Assembly: GCF_014635725.1 (NCBI RefSeq)
Contig: NZ_BMDJ01000002.1
Location: 62,001-126,000, forward strand
Direction: 5' to 3'
Length of the DNA: 64,000 nt
Source: Pedobacter mendelii
GTDB taxonomy: Bacteria > Bacteroidota > Bacteroidia > Sphingobacteriales > Sphingobacteriaceae
The notes beneath the pieces are model-generated. The model was not told the DNA's origin. It worked only from the letters and a program-made list of their open reading frames with translations, and did no database searches. Below, one piece after another: positions 52,641 to 61,110 of the stretch (its first letter is position 1; each line of letters begins with the position of its first letter). The position numbers were made by a program, and so were the translations under genes.

Positions 52641-52948
52641 ATGAAAAATAAAGAAACATTTATCAATTCTAAACTAAGAATTACCATAATTTTAATTGTA
52701 ACAGTAATAATTTTAAGCATTCCGCTAATTGCGATGCAGTTTACGAATGAAGTAAATTGGACTTTAATAGATTTTGCAGCAGCAGGCGGATTATTATTAA
52801 GCACAGGTTTAGCCATAGAACTTGTGATTAGAAATGTAAAACACGGTAACTTGAAAGCCATATTATTTTCGTCATTCTTCTAGCTTTGTTTCTAATATGG
52901 GTAGAATTGGCTGTCGGTATCTTCAAAACGCCAATGGCTGGAAATTAA
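52641..52948 (+). pseudogene. Two- to three-span membrane protein, broken by a 1-nt frameshift
   Basis: The first 80 codons give KLRITIILIVTVIILSIPLI, then NWTLIDFAAAGGLLLSTGLA and a stop at 52883. One base earlier in phase, from about 52867, the reading continues VILLALFLIWVELAVGIFKT to a stop at 52948, completing a third membrane helix. Deletion of one base near the T-run at 52864-52868 explains it. The complete protein would be about 102 residues. Either a real mutation or a sequencing error. Confidence 0.75.
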
Positions 52949-53083
52949 AAAAAGCCAATAAAAATCATTTATAATCACCTTTTGCTTTAGAAATTTTATA
53001 AGATTTAGTTTCTTCCCAATTCAATTTACATCGGGAAAGCAAAAGTTAAACAATGACATATTATTAAAATCATAACTAAATTA

Positions 53084-53791
53084 ATGAGAATGAAAAAGCT
53101 AATCTATACACCTTTTACATGCCTGATAATATTAATTTCTGCCTGCAATGATGATAGTAAAACTATCTCTATTGATGAAACAAAAACAGTTGAAATTAAT
53201 ACAGAACCAAAAATAAAATATGCCACATCCATTATTATTGGTAAAAATGATGTGATTTTATATCCACTAAACTTAAACGATGGCGAATATGACAGTTATA
53301 AAAGTCGTTCAGGCGAAACAAACTATTGGAATCTTATTTTTTACAATGTTAACACAGGCAAAAGTGAATTATTAACAAAAGATAAACTGGTGATTAATAG
53401 TTTCAGAATTGGCAATACTGAAAATGGCCCGAATAATTCTGCTACATTGTCAGATAGCTTTATTTATTACGAAATTACTAATTCAGACTTCGATGCTGAT
53501 AAAAAACTAACTTCAAAAGACCCTAAAAAACTTTTTATCTCAAATCTTGAAGGAAAATCATTTATTCAACTTTCGCCAGAAAATTTCAGTTTACTCAATT
53601 GGAAAATTGATGTTAAGCACGATTTAATTTTAATGGATTTGATAAAAGATGATAACGGAGATAAAGAATTTAATGAGAAAGACGAGGTTGAATATTTCAT
53701 TTATAATTTAAAATCAGGAACTGCAGCAAAACCGATTTTAGATAAAGCATTTAAAAAAGAAGTAACGGAATTAGCAAAAAAAGTTTTATAA
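53084..53791 (+). CDS. Lipoprotein of unknown function
   Basis: 235 residues. Lipobox LISAC gives a lipidated C21 (19 if started at the ATG 53090). The mature part has alternating strands and two Asp-rich loops (SDFDADKKLT, DDNGDKEFNEKDE) that resemble calcium-binding or dockerin-like turns. No family recognised. It may be the last gene of the 48.8-kb operon or separate, since the gap is 135 bp. Confidence 0.65.
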   Translation: MRMKKLIYTPFTCLIILISACNDDSKTISIDETKTVEINTEPKIKYATSIIIGKNDVILYPLNLNDGEYDSYKSRSGETNYWNLIFYNVNTGKSELLTKDKLVINSFRIGNTENGPNNSATLSDSFIYYEITNSDFDADKKLTSKDPKKLFISNLEGKSFIQLSPENFSLLNWKIDVKHDLILMDLIKDDNGDKEFNEKDEVEYFIYNLKSGTAAKPILDKAFKKEVTELAKKVL

Positions 53792-54000
53792 ACAAATGCA
53801 GGGAACCAGTTTGCCAAGAACTAATATCTTTATAAAATAAACCCGATAAAAGCGGAAATACTTTTTATTTGTTTTTAAGTGTTGATAACTTTCTTTCTAA
53901 AATCATCAACGCTACAAATAAAAAGATTGCAGCGTTAGCGGGGCTGTATTTCCCGATTAACATAAAACGTTCATTTTCTCGAAAAAATCGGCATTTGCTA
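53792..54000. other. Intergenic stretch before sucC
   Basis: No gene seen. A short inverted arrangement around TTGATAACTTTC/ATCATCAACGC is present but not convincing as a terminator. Confidence 0.45.
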
Positions 54001-54031
54001 TTTGTTTAAAGGGTTTGAAATTGTAGCTTTG
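54001..54031 (+). promoter_or_regulatory. sucC promoter
   Basis: TTTG (54001-54004), exactly 19 bp, TAGCTTTG (54024-54031), then ATG at 54049. This is a perfect match to the Bacteroidetes housekeeping promoter and implies a very short leader. Confidence 0.8.
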
Positions 54032-54048
54032 GGCAAATTTTGTAGCAA

Positions 54049-55248
54049 ATGAATATTCACGAATACCAGGGTAAACAAATATTAAAAAGTTTCGGTGTTA
54101 ACGTTCAAGAAGGAATTGTTGCCGATACTCCGGAGCAAGCTGTTGAGGCTGCTAAGCAACTGAAAATTGATTACAATTCTGATTGGGTTGTAATTAAAGC
54201 GCAAATCCATGCAGGTGGTCGCGGTAAAGGTGGCGGCGTAAAATTGGCAAAAAACTTAGAGGAAGTTAAACAACGTGCAACCGATATTATTGGTATGCAA
54301 TTGGTTACCCCTCAAACCGGACCAGAAGGTAAATTAGTGAGTAAGATTTTAGTTGCTCAGGATGTTTATTATCCAGGTGCTTCAGAAACTAAAGAATTTT
54401 ATGTTTCGGTATTGTTGGATCGTGCTGCTGGCCGTAATATTATAATGTATAGTACCGAAGGCGGTATGGATATTGAAGAAGTTGCTGAACATACACCACA
54501 CTTAATCTTCAAAGAAGATATTGATCCTAAAGTTGGCTTACAAGGTTTCCAGGCTCGTAAAATTGCTTTTAAATTGGGCTTAAGCGGTGTGGCACATAAA
54601 GAAATGGTTAAGTTTATAACCGCTTTATATAAGGCTTACGATGCAACTGATTCTGCAATGTTTGAAATTAACCCGGTATTAAAAACAAGTGATGATAAAA
54701 TTATTGCTGTTGATGCTAAGGTTGATTTAGATGAAAATGCCTTGTTCCGTCATCCTGATTATGCGGCAATGCGTGATACAATGGAAGAAGACCCAATGGA
54801 AGTTGAGGCAAGTGCAAGTAACTTAAACTTTGTTAACCTTGATGGTAACGTTGGTTGTATGGTTAATGGTGCTGGTTTAGCAATGGCTACCATGGATATT
54901 ATTAAACTTGCCGGTGGCGAGCCTGCTAACTTTTTAGACGTGGGTGGAACTGCAAATGCTCAAACGGTTAAAGCTGCTTTCAATATTATTTTGAAGGATA
55001 AAAATGTTAAAGCTATATTAATTAATATTTTCGGTGGTATTGTTCGTTGCGACCGTGTTGCGCAAGGTGTAATAGATGCTTACCAGGAAATTGGCGATAT
55101 TCCAGTTCCAATTATTTGTCGCTTGCAAGGCACAAATGCTGTTGAAGCTAAAAAATTAATTGATGAATCAGGACTTAAAGTTTACTCAGCAATCGCTTTA
55201 AAAGAGGCTGCTGACTTAGTGACTAAAGTTTTGGCTGGTCAAGTATAA
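54049..55248 (+). CDS. sucC: Succinate-CoA ligase (ADP-forming), beta subunit
   Basis: 399 residues. The ATP-grasp domain has HAGGRGKGGGVKLAKN; the C-terminal ligase domain has FLDVGGTANAQTVKAAFNII, LINIFGGIVRCDRVAQGVI and a late GTNAVEAKKL. It makes ATP (or GTP) with succinate from succinyl-CoA in the TCA cycle. The alpha subunit (sucD) is not next to it. A strong promoter precedes and a terminator follows, so it is monocistronic. Confidence 0.97.
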   Translation: MNIHEYQGKQILKSFGVNVQEGIVADTPEQAVEAAKQLKIDYNSDWVVIKAQIHAGGRGKGGGVKLAKNLEEVKQRATDIIGMQLVTPQTGPEGKLVSKILVAQDVYYPGASETKEFYVSVLLDRAAGRNIIMYSTEGGMDIEEVAEHTPHLIFKEDIDPKVGLQGFQARKIAFKLGLSGVAHKEMVKFITALYKAYDATDSAMFEINPVLKTSDDKIIAVDAKVDLDENALFRHPDYAAMRDTMEEDPMEVEASASNLNFVNLDGNVGCMVNGAGLAMATMDIIKLAGGEPANFLDVGGTANAQTVKAAFNIILKDKNVKAILINIFGGIVRCDRVAQGVIDAYQEIGDIPVPIICRLQGTNAVEAKKLIDESGLKVYSAIALKEAADLVTKVLAGQV

Positions 55249-55298
55249 TAAGCTTAAAGCAGAAAGATTAAAGCTTAAAGCATATCATAAAGTATAAA

Positions 55299-55330
55299 AA
55301 CCTTTCAGTTTAACTGGAAGGTTTTTTTTA
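55299..55330 (+). terminator. Intrinsic terminator after sucC
   Basis: AACCTTTCAGTT and AACTGGAAGGTT form the stem (one mismatch), followed by eight T. Confidence 0.88.
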
Positions 55331-55599
55331 TTCCCCTCTTTTAGAGGGGTGTCCGCATGAAGTGGTGTTCTTTAAACTATCATTACCAGAAAACCCGATA
55401 AATCTAAATCTAATAACAATTTGACCTAAATGGACTAAGGTGCCTTAAGTGGTCATTTTTTTTGAAATGTAAGGGGTTCAGTGTTAATAGCAGACGATAG
55501 TCCTGCTATCTCTTCAAGTCCTCGCTGCGCTGTGGGCTTTCCGTTCTATCATGTTTATTAACATGGGTTTGTCGTGCTTCGGCAAAAAAATCATCGCTA

Positions 55600-55648
55600 A
55601 ACTTACGAAGTCCTTCCCACGCTTCAGCCCTTTTAGACTTCGTAAGTT
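55600..55648. repeat. 13-bp inverted repeat at the XRE gene end
   Basis: AACTTACGAAGTC (55600-55612) and GACTTCGTAAGTT (55636-55648) are perfect inverse copies, the right arm touching the XRE stop codon. It can fold as a transcript-end hairpin or be one copy of a dispersed element. Confidence 0.65.
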
Positions 55649-55853
55649 ACTCTCCCCGAAATTCAAGGATATCGCCAGGCTGACAATCTAAGACTTTGCA
55701 AATTGCCTCTAGAGTTTCTAAACGGATTGCCTTTGCTTTACCCGTTTTTAAAATAGATAAATTAGACATCGTAATCCCCACACGCTCACTTAATTCGGTA
55801 AGCGACATTTTGCGACGGGCAAGCATTACATCTAAATTTATAATTATGGGCAT
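55647..55853 (-). CDS. XRE-type HTH regulator (YozG-like)
   Basis: 68 residues: INLDVMLARRKMSLTELSERVGITMSNLSI then ETLEAICKVLDCQPGDIL. This is the small Cro/CI-type HTH usually paired with a DUF2975 membrane protein. It is the last gene of a minus-strand group starting at 56627 and is placed to bind the palindrome before that gene. Confidence 0.9.
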   Translation of the reverse strand: MPIIINLDVMLARRKMSLTELSERVGITMSNLSILKTGKAKAIRLETLEAICKVLDCQPGDILEFRGE

Positions 55854-55873
55854 TGAATGATTCAGGTATAAAG

Positions 55874-56112
55874 TTAAATGGTTAAATCGTTTTCTTGTTT
55901 TATAAAATACCCCGAAGCAAAACTATCTGATAAAAATTAAATAAGTAAACCAGGCAAAATTAAGCGTGGAAAAGAGCCATATATTTTAAAAAAATTAACA
56001 ATCATTAAGAAATCATATTTGATATATTTATTATTAGGTATGTTAACAATCCAAAAATTGCAGTATAAATCTTTAAAGAGACTTTCATTTTATTAGCTTT
56101 TTTAAGTTCCAT
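55874..56112 (-). pseudogene. Relic of a second DUF2975-like gene
   Basis: Just before the XRE gene, a frame with no start reads SFASGYFIKQENDLTI and stops at 55874. The DUF2975-like gene next door ends in ELKQENDLTI; the underlying DNA is 19 of 20 bases identical over GTTAAATCGTTTTCTTGTTT. At the other end, 2 bp after that gene's stop, an ATG at 56112 opens 35 codons (MELKKANKMKVSLKIYTAIF then a membrane helix and stop at 56005). The two ends together suggest a tandem duplicate that lost its middle. The 35-residue piece could also be a short real gene. Confidence 0.5.
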
Positions 56113-56114
56113 AT

Positions 56115-56627
56115 TTATATCGTTAAATCATTTTCTTGTTTCAATTCCATATTCCTATTTAAAATTGCAGAACTGTAGAATACTAATGTTGTAATAATGA
56201 TAAAGCTTAAGTTTGGAACAAAAATGGCAGGCCAAACTTTTGAATAGCTGTAAATAATTTTAGATGATGCATTTTCAGGCCAGGAAAAACTATTCGATTG
56301 AACAGTTAAGTAAACAAGTGAAAAGCAAAAAAGCAAAGGCATCCACTTTAAAATATTTAGCCATTTTACCCCTTTATCTTTTAGTTCTTCGTTTGAGAAC
56401 ACTTTCAGATACCAATCTAAAAAAATAAAAAACAATAAATAGAATAGTGTTGAGATGAAGGTATAAAGATATTTTGTGCCACTATCAATTGGGAACCTTA
56501 AGACATCCAAAAAATAAAACATTGTTGTAACCCCCAATAATCTTACAAAGATTCGCAATCCTAAAAGCAACCAATAATTGGAACTTGTGTTTTTTAACTT
56601 CCAAAGCAGATATTTTATAAAAGTCAT
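56115..56627 (-). CDS. DUF2975-like membrane protein
   Basis: 170 residues with four hydrophobic helices, the loop VFSNEELKDKGVKWLNILKW and the typical end MELKQENDLTI. In other bacteria DUF2975 proteins sit beside small XRE regulators, as here. The function is unknown; the pair is usually read as a membrane sensor and a regulator. Start ATG at 56627, downstream of a predicted promoter and a perfect palindrome. Confidence 0.75.
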   Translation of the reverse strand: MTFIKYLLWKLKNTSSNYWLLLGLRIFVRLLGVTTMFYFLDVLRFPIDSGTKYLYTFISTLFYLLFFIFLDWYLKVFSNEELKDKGVKWLNILKWMPLLFCFSLVYLTVQSNSFSWPENASSKIIYSYSKVWPAIFVPNLSFIIITTLVFYSSAILNRNMELKQENDLTI

Positions 56628-56649
56628 ATTTATTTAATTATTTGCAACA

Positions 56650-56717
56650 CAAACATAAAATATTTTTTATTACAAATCAAAATATATTTATTGTAATTCA
56701 ATAAATATATTTTGATT
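56650..56717 (-). promoter_or_regulatory. Promoter with a perfect 19-bp palindrome
   Basis: On the minus strand, TTTG (complement 56678-56681), 20 bp, TATGTTTG (complement 56650-56657) make a promoter for the DUF2975-like gene. AATCAAAATATATTTATTG (56675-56693) and its exact inverse CAATAAATATATTTTGATT (56699-56717) flank TAATT; the -33 box lies inside the left arm. It is probably the operator of the XRE regulator. Confidence 0.7.
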
Positions 56718-56835
56718 AACAGCTATAAACCATTATTAAAAAGAAAATATGTCAAAAACTTTATTGGAATGATTTTTGTTGTAAGTAAAACTGTATAATA
56801 CTTGTGCAAACACCTACATTTTCAGCATTTTATCC

Positions 56836-56866
56836 TTTCAAATTGCGGTACAATTTCGTAGCTTTG
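56836..56866 (+). promoter_or_regulatory. rpoD promoter
   Basis: TTTC (56836-56839), 19 bp, TAGCTTTG (56859-56866), with the ATG 38 bp after it. The -7 matches fully; the -33 has one change. Confidence 0.65.
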
Positions 56867-56903
56867 CACACTCAAATAATTTAAGAGCACACAATACGTA
56901 TAA

Positions 56904-57764
56904 ATGAGACAACTCAAGATAACGCAATCCATTACCAACCGTGAAAGTCAATCTTTAGATAAATACTTACATGAAATTGGTAAAGTAGATTTAATAACAG
57001 CAGAAGAGGAAGTAATTTTAGCAAGGAAAATTCGTGAAGGCGATCAGGCTGCATTAGAGCGATTGACTAAAACCAATCTACGTTTCGTTGTTTCTGTAGC
57101 AAAACAGTATCAAAATCAAGGTTTAACTTTAGGTGATTTAATTAACGAAGGAAACTTAGGTTTAATTAAAGCCGCGAAACGTTTTGATGAAACAAAAGGT
57201 TTCAAATTCATTTCTTATGCGGTTTGGTGGATTCGTCAATCTATTTTGCAAGCTATCGCTGAGCAAAGTCGTATTGTACGCTTACCTTTAAACCAGGTTG
57301 GTTCATTAAGCAAAATCAGCAAGGCTTTCTCCAAATTAGAGCAAGAATACGAACGTGAGCCTTCTCCTGAAGAATTGGCGGAGATTTTAGAAACTACAGT
57401 TGATAAAATATCTGACACCTTGAGTAACTCTGGTCGTCATGTTTCTATGGATGCACCATTTGTTCAGGGCGAAGAAAATACGTTGTTGGATGTATTGGAA
57501 AATCATGAGCCAAATACTGATAGTTCATTAATTAACGAGTCATTATCAGAAGAGATTAAACGTTCTTTATCTACTTTAACAGAAAGAGAAAGAGAAATTA
57601 TCGTTTTATTCTTCGGTTTAGGCTCTAATCATCCGCTTTCTTTAGAAGAAATTGGAGAAAAATTTAATTTAACCCGCGAGCGTGTGAGACAAATTAAGGA
57701 TAAAGCACTTCAACGCTTACGTCATACTTCAAGAAGCAAAATCTTAAAATCATATTTGGGCTAA
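56904..57764 (+). CDS. rpoD: RNA polymerase sigma factor RpoD/SigA
   Basis: 286 residues, the short primary sigma typical of Bacteroidetes, lacking region 1.1. Region 1.2 [20 protein letters not shown], region 2 [17 protein letters not shown]...[29 protein letters not shown], region 3, and region 4 [16 protein letters not shown] with the [16 protein letters not shown]. It recognises the TAnnTTTG promoters noted in this window. Terminator 33 bp downstream. Confidence 0.96.
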   Translation: MRQLKITQSITNRESQSLDKYLHEIGKVDLITAEEEVILARKIREGDQAALERLTKTNLRFVVSVAKQYQNQGLTLGDLINEGNLGLIKAAKRFDETKGFKFISYAVWWIRQSILQAIAEQSRIVRLPLNQVGSLSKISKAFSKLEQEYEREPSPEELAEILETTVDKISDTLSNSGRHVSMDAPFVQGEENTLLDVLENHEPNTDSSLINESLSEEIKRSLSTLTEREREIIVLFFGLGSNHPLSLEEIGEKFNLTRERVRQIKDKALQRLRHTSRSKILKSYLG

Positions 57765-57796
57765 TTTTTATTACTTTCGTGATATCCGTAATATTT

Positions 57797-57827
57797 AAAG
57801 AATCGACAATTAGTAGGTTCTTTTTTT
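57797..57827 (+). terminator. Intrinsic terminator after rpoD
   Basis: AAAGAATC pairs with GGTTCTTT (one G-U), then seven T. Confidence 0.7.
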
Positions 57828-57864
57828 GTTTAATGCATTTTAAGTTTTTTCTATATATTTAAAA

Positions 57865-58227
57865 ATGTCGATTATCCTCCTCAAAAAATCTATGCTGGTT
57901 TATAAACCAATCATGCTATGGAATATTTTGCTGAGTTTAGTTATTAGCATATTTTTCGTAATCGATGGTTTCGAAAAGCCTGCACCTTATGTAATGGCAA
58001 TATTTATGAAACCAATTGGATGGGCTTTTTCGATTGTTATCGAACGCTTTTTCCTGAAAAAACATCTCTATTTCTACAAAAATATGGGACTAGGTTTCCG
58101 TAAAATATTAGGCAATATTATTCTTTACGATATTGTAATTCTAATTTTGACTATAACTTTATGTTTAATATGCAGGAACTTTCTATTGACAGTGTTGCCC
58201 ACAAGTTTAATCAACAAGCAATATTAA
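57865..58227 (+). CDS. Membrane protein of unknown function (120 aa)
   Basis: Three hydrophobic helices (about 15-35, 42-62, 88-113), basic start LLKKSMLVYKP. No family recognised. Its last 67 bases are shared, in another frame, with the start of the ABC ATPase, an unusually long overlap. It may be the permease-like partner, although with only three spans it is small. Confidence 0.65.
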   Translation: MSIILLKKSMLVYKPIMLWNILLSLVISIFFVIDGFEKPAPYVMAIFMKPIGWAFSIVIERFFLKKHLYFYKNMGLGFRKILGNIILYDIVILILTITLCLICRNFLLTVLPTSLINKQY

Positions 58228-58829
58228 ATGGTGTTTTCATCAATTGTAAAGTTGGCGAAGTCGTTGGTTTATTAGGCAGAAATGGTAGTGGAAAATCAAC
58301 CTTATTAAAAATTATATTTGGATCCATCAAAGCAGATTATAAATATTTAAAGCTTGATAATGAGCTAATTTCAAAAGGTTATTTATCAAGTAATATTTCA
58401 TATCTCCCTCAGGATAATTTTATACCCAATAAATTAACTGTTGCGGTCGCAATTGAAATATTCTGCAATACCTACAAAAAAGAGTTACTTAAAATTAAGT
58501 TTATCGCCGATAATTTAAACAAGAAATTCAGGGAATTTTCTGGTGGTGAAAGCAGGTTATTAGAAGCATTGATAATTATTTACAGTGATGCGGAATTTAT
58601 CCTTTTAGATGAACCCTTTTCTCAATTAGCACCGTTATTAGTTGATGAGCTAAAACAACACATCAAAAACCTAAAGCCAATTAAAGGCTTCCTAATAACG
58701 GATCATTATTACAGATCAATACTTGATGTCTCTGATAGGATTATACTCCTTCACAATGGCTGCAATTATCAAATACAAAATACTGATGATTTAATATTGC
58801 ATGGCTATTTGCCTGATTATAAAAATTAA
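58161..58829 (+). CDS. ABC transporter ATP-binding protein
   Basis: 222 residues (219 from the ATG 58170). Walker A LGRNGSGKS, Q-loop SYLPQDNF, signature FSGGESR instead of LSGGQ, Walker B FILLDEPFSQLAP, and H-loop TDHYY. No complete permease gene is present; the overlapping 120-residue membrane protein is the only candidate. It converges on AMP nucleosidase over a strong bidirectional terminator. Confidence 0.85.
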   Translation: MFNMQELSIDSVAHKFNQQAILNGVFINCKVGEVVGLLGRNGSGKSTLLKIIFGSIKADYKYLKLDNELISKGYLSSNISYLPQDNFIPNKLTVAVAIEIFCNTYKKELLKIKFIADNLNKKFREFSGGESRLLEALIIIYSDAEFILLDEPFSQLAPLLVDELKQHIKNLKPIKGFLITDHYYRSILDVSDRIILLHNGCNYQIQNTDDLILHGYLPDYKN

Positions 58830-58831
58830 AA

Positions 58832-58873
58832 TTTGTATTAACAGACCAGCCTATGCTGATCTGTTAATACAAA
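58832..58873. terminator. Bidirectional intrinsic terminator
   Basis: TTTGTATTAACAGACCAGC (58832-58850) pairs with GCTGATCTGTTAATACAAA (58855-58873): 19 positions with one mismatch and a 4-base loop. T-rich flanks occur on both sides, serving the ABC ATPase and the AMP nucleosidase transcripts. Confidence 0.92.
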
Positions 58874-58926
58874 TACTTTTTATAGCATAAAGATTGCTCC
58901 GTCGTTCTCAGTAAGAACGGCGTAAA

Positions 58927-59790
58927 TTAGAACAACAAATGTTTAACAGTTAAACCGTTATTAATTAACTGCTTTAGTGAATCAATTCCAATTCTCAAAT
59001 GTGTTTCAACATATTTTTCGGTAACGCTACTATCACTTTCAGCAGTTTTAACGCCTTCAGGAATCATTGGCTGATCGGAAACCAAAAGCAATGCACCTGC
59101 AGGAATTTTATTTGCAAAAGCAGTTGTAAAAATTGTTGCAGTTTCCATATCAACAGCCATTGCCCGTAAAGTTTTTAAGTACCGTTTAAATTCTTTGTCA
59201 TGTTCCCAAACTCTTCTGTTGGTTGTGTAACAAGTTCCTGTCCAGTAGTCTCTACCATGATCGCGAATGGTTGTAGAAATTGCTTTCTGCAAGGCAAAAG
59301 CAGGTAGCGCAGGTACTTCTGCAGGCAGATAATCGTTTGATGTTCCTTCTCCTCTTATTGCTGCGATAGGCAAAATTAAATCTCCCAATTGATTTTTCTT
59401 TTTTAAACCACCACATTTTCCTAAAAACAAAACTGCTTTCGGCATTATGGCTGTAAGTAAATCCATCATGGTTGCTGCAAGCGGACTACCCATGCCGAAA
59501 TTAATTAGGGTAATGCCATTAGCTGTTACACTCTGCATTGGTTTATCAAGACCCATAATTGGCGCATTATCATTCCACTCAGAAAACATTGTTAAATATT
59601 TACTGAAGTTAGTAAGCAAAATATAATCACCAAATTGGTCTAATGATCTTCCAGTATAACGAGGTAACCAATTTTTAACAATTTCATCTTTTGATTTTAG
59701 CCCTGATTTTACAGGGGTTTCAACTTCTTTTATTTTCTTCGCTTTCTCTACAATCTTTTCGTCTTTTTTTACGTCTTTTTCTTCATTCAT
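58927..59790 (-). CDS. amn: AMP nucleosidase
   Basis: 287 residues from the ATG at 59790; the TTG at 59817 lies in a repeat. A Lys/Glu-rich leader of 25 residues precedes a nucleoside-phosphorylase-like fold: LINFGMGSPLAATMMDLL, VLFLGKCGGLKKKNQLGD, AMAVDMETATIF and LLVSDQPMIPEGVK. AMP nucleosidase splits AMP into adenine and ribose 5-phosphate. The length fits the short Bacteroidetes form that lacks the N-terminal regulatory domain of E. coli Amn. Confidence 0.9.
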   Translation of the reverse strand: MNEEKDVKKDEKIVEKAKKIKEVETPVKSGLKSKDEIVKNWLPRYTGRSLDQFGDYILLTNFSKYLTMFSEWNDNAPIMGLDKPMQSVTANGITLINFGMGSPLAATMMDLLTAIMPKAVLFLGKCGGLKKKNQLGDLILPIAAIRGEGTSNDYLPAEVPALPAFALQKAISTTIRDHGRDYWTGTCYTTNRRVWEHDKEFKRYLKTLRAMAVDMETATIFTTAFANKIPAGALLLVSDQPMIPEGVKTAESDSSVTEKYVETHLRIGIDSLKQLINNGLTVKHLLF

Positions 59791-59834
59791 ATCAATAGTT
59801 TTAGCGCCGAGCGCCAAGCGCTAAGCGTATTTAC

Positions 59835-59865
59835 AAAAAATCCTCTCGTTTTAGCGAAAGGATTT
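59835..59865 (-). terminator. Intrinsic terminator after clpX
   Basis: On the minus strand AATCCTTTCG and CGAGAGGATT form a stem (one mismatch) around CTAAAA, then TTTTTTG. Confidence 0.85.
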
Positions 59866-59871
59866 GATTTT

Positions 59872-61110
59872 TTATGCAGCTTGTAACTTCTTAAAGTCGG
59901 CCTTCTCAAATTTCTCTATCGCGTAATCGAGATTAATGTGCAACTCCTTCACATCCTTCTGCGTCGGCGTATCAAACATTGCATCAAGCATAATCGCTTC
60001 ACAAATTGAGCGTAAACCACGAGCACCTAACTTATATTCCATTGCTTTATCAACAATAAAATCTAAAACATCATCTTCAAAAACTAGTTTAACATCTTCA
60101 TAAGCAAAAAGCTTTTCATATTGCTTAATCAATGAATTTTTAGGCGCTGTTAGTATATTTCTCAAAGATTCCTTATCCAAAGGATTTAAATGCGAAAGTA
60201 CAGGGATACGTCCAATTAATTCAGGGATTAATCCAAATGATTTTAAATCTTGAGGCGTGATATATTTATAAAGATTTTTTAGATCTAAAATAGCTTCATC
60301 TTTTTTCACCTTGTAACCAACTACCTGTGTGCGCAAACGATTTGCAATTTTACGTTCAATACCATCAAATGCTCCACCACATATAAACAATATATTGTTT
60401 GTATTAACCGGAATCATTTTCTGATCAGGATGTTTTCTTCCTCCTTGTGGTGGTACGTTAACAATAGTTCCTTCTAAAATCTTCAACAAGGCCTGCTGAA
60501 CACCTTCACCAGATACATCACGTGTAATCGATGGGTTATCGCTTTTGCGAGCCACTTTGTCAACCTCATCAATGTAAACAATGCCACGTTCTGCAGATGC
60601 AACATCATAGTCGGCAGCTTGCAATAAGCGTGTTAAAATACTTTCAACATCCTCACCTACGTAACCAGCCTCCGTTAAAACAGTTGCATCACAAATACAA
60701 AAAGGTACATGCAAAATTTTAGCAATGGTTTTAGCCAAAAGTGTTTTACCTGTTCCTGTTTCGCCAACCAACATGATATTTGATTTCTCAATCTCTATCT
60801 CATCTTTATCGATTTTTTGATTTAAGCGTTTGTAATGATTGTAAACTGCTACCGATAAAACTTTTTTAGCATCATCCTGACCGATAACGTATTGATCTAG
60901 ATGTTGCTTAATTTCTAATGGTTTTAATAAGTTAAGCGAAGATTGAATGCCTTTACTATTTTTTGTACCCAATTCCTGAGCAAGCAATTGATTGGCTTGA
61001 GTAATACATTTATCGCAGATAAATGCATCCATACCTTCAATTAACATTAAAGTTTCATGCTTACCGGAATGGCAGAATGAGCAACGTGATTCTTTATTTT
61101 GTTTCGCCAT
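59872..61110 (-). CDS. clpX: ATP-dependent Clp protease ATP-binding subunit ClpX
   Basis: 412 residues from the ATG at 61110 (MAKQNKESRCSFCH); two earlier codons in frame overlap clpP too far. The zinc-binding domain has CSFC and CDKC; the AAA+ core has Walker A GETGTGKT, Walker B IVYIDEVDKV, sensor 2 GARGLRSI, and the ClpP-docking IGRIPV (IGF-type) loop. It unfolds tagged proteins and feeds them to ClpP. It overlaps clpP by 17 bp, so the two are co-translated. Confidence 0.97.
   Translation of the reverse strand: MAKQNKESRCSFCHSGKHETLMLIEGMDAFICDKCITQANQLLAQELGTKNSKGIQSSLNLLKPLEIKQHLDQYVIGQDDAKKVLSVAVYNHYKRLNQKIDKDEIEIEKSNIMLVGETGTGKTLLAKTIAKILHVPFCICDATVLTEAGYVGEDVESILTRLLQAADYDVASAERGIVYIDEVDKVARKSDNPSITRDVSGEGVQQALLKILEGTIVNVPPQGGRKHPDQKMIPVNTNNILFICGGAFDGIERKIANRLRTQVVGYKVKKDEAILDLKNLYKYITPQDLKSFGLIPELIGRIPVLSHLNPLDKESLRNILTAPKNSLIKQYEKLFAYEDVKLVFEDDVLDFIVDKAMEYKLGARGLRSICEAIMLDAMFDTPTQKDVKELHINLDYAIEKFEKADFKKLQAA

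Noticed and set aside
53660..53700. EF-hand or dockerin module in the lipoprotein
   Set aside because: Only isolated Asp-rich turns, not a full 12-residue loop with flanking helices; mentioned but not called.
59791..59817. TTG start for AMP nucleosidase
   Set aside because: Lies in a GCGCCAAGCG-type repeat in front of a normal ATG at 59790.
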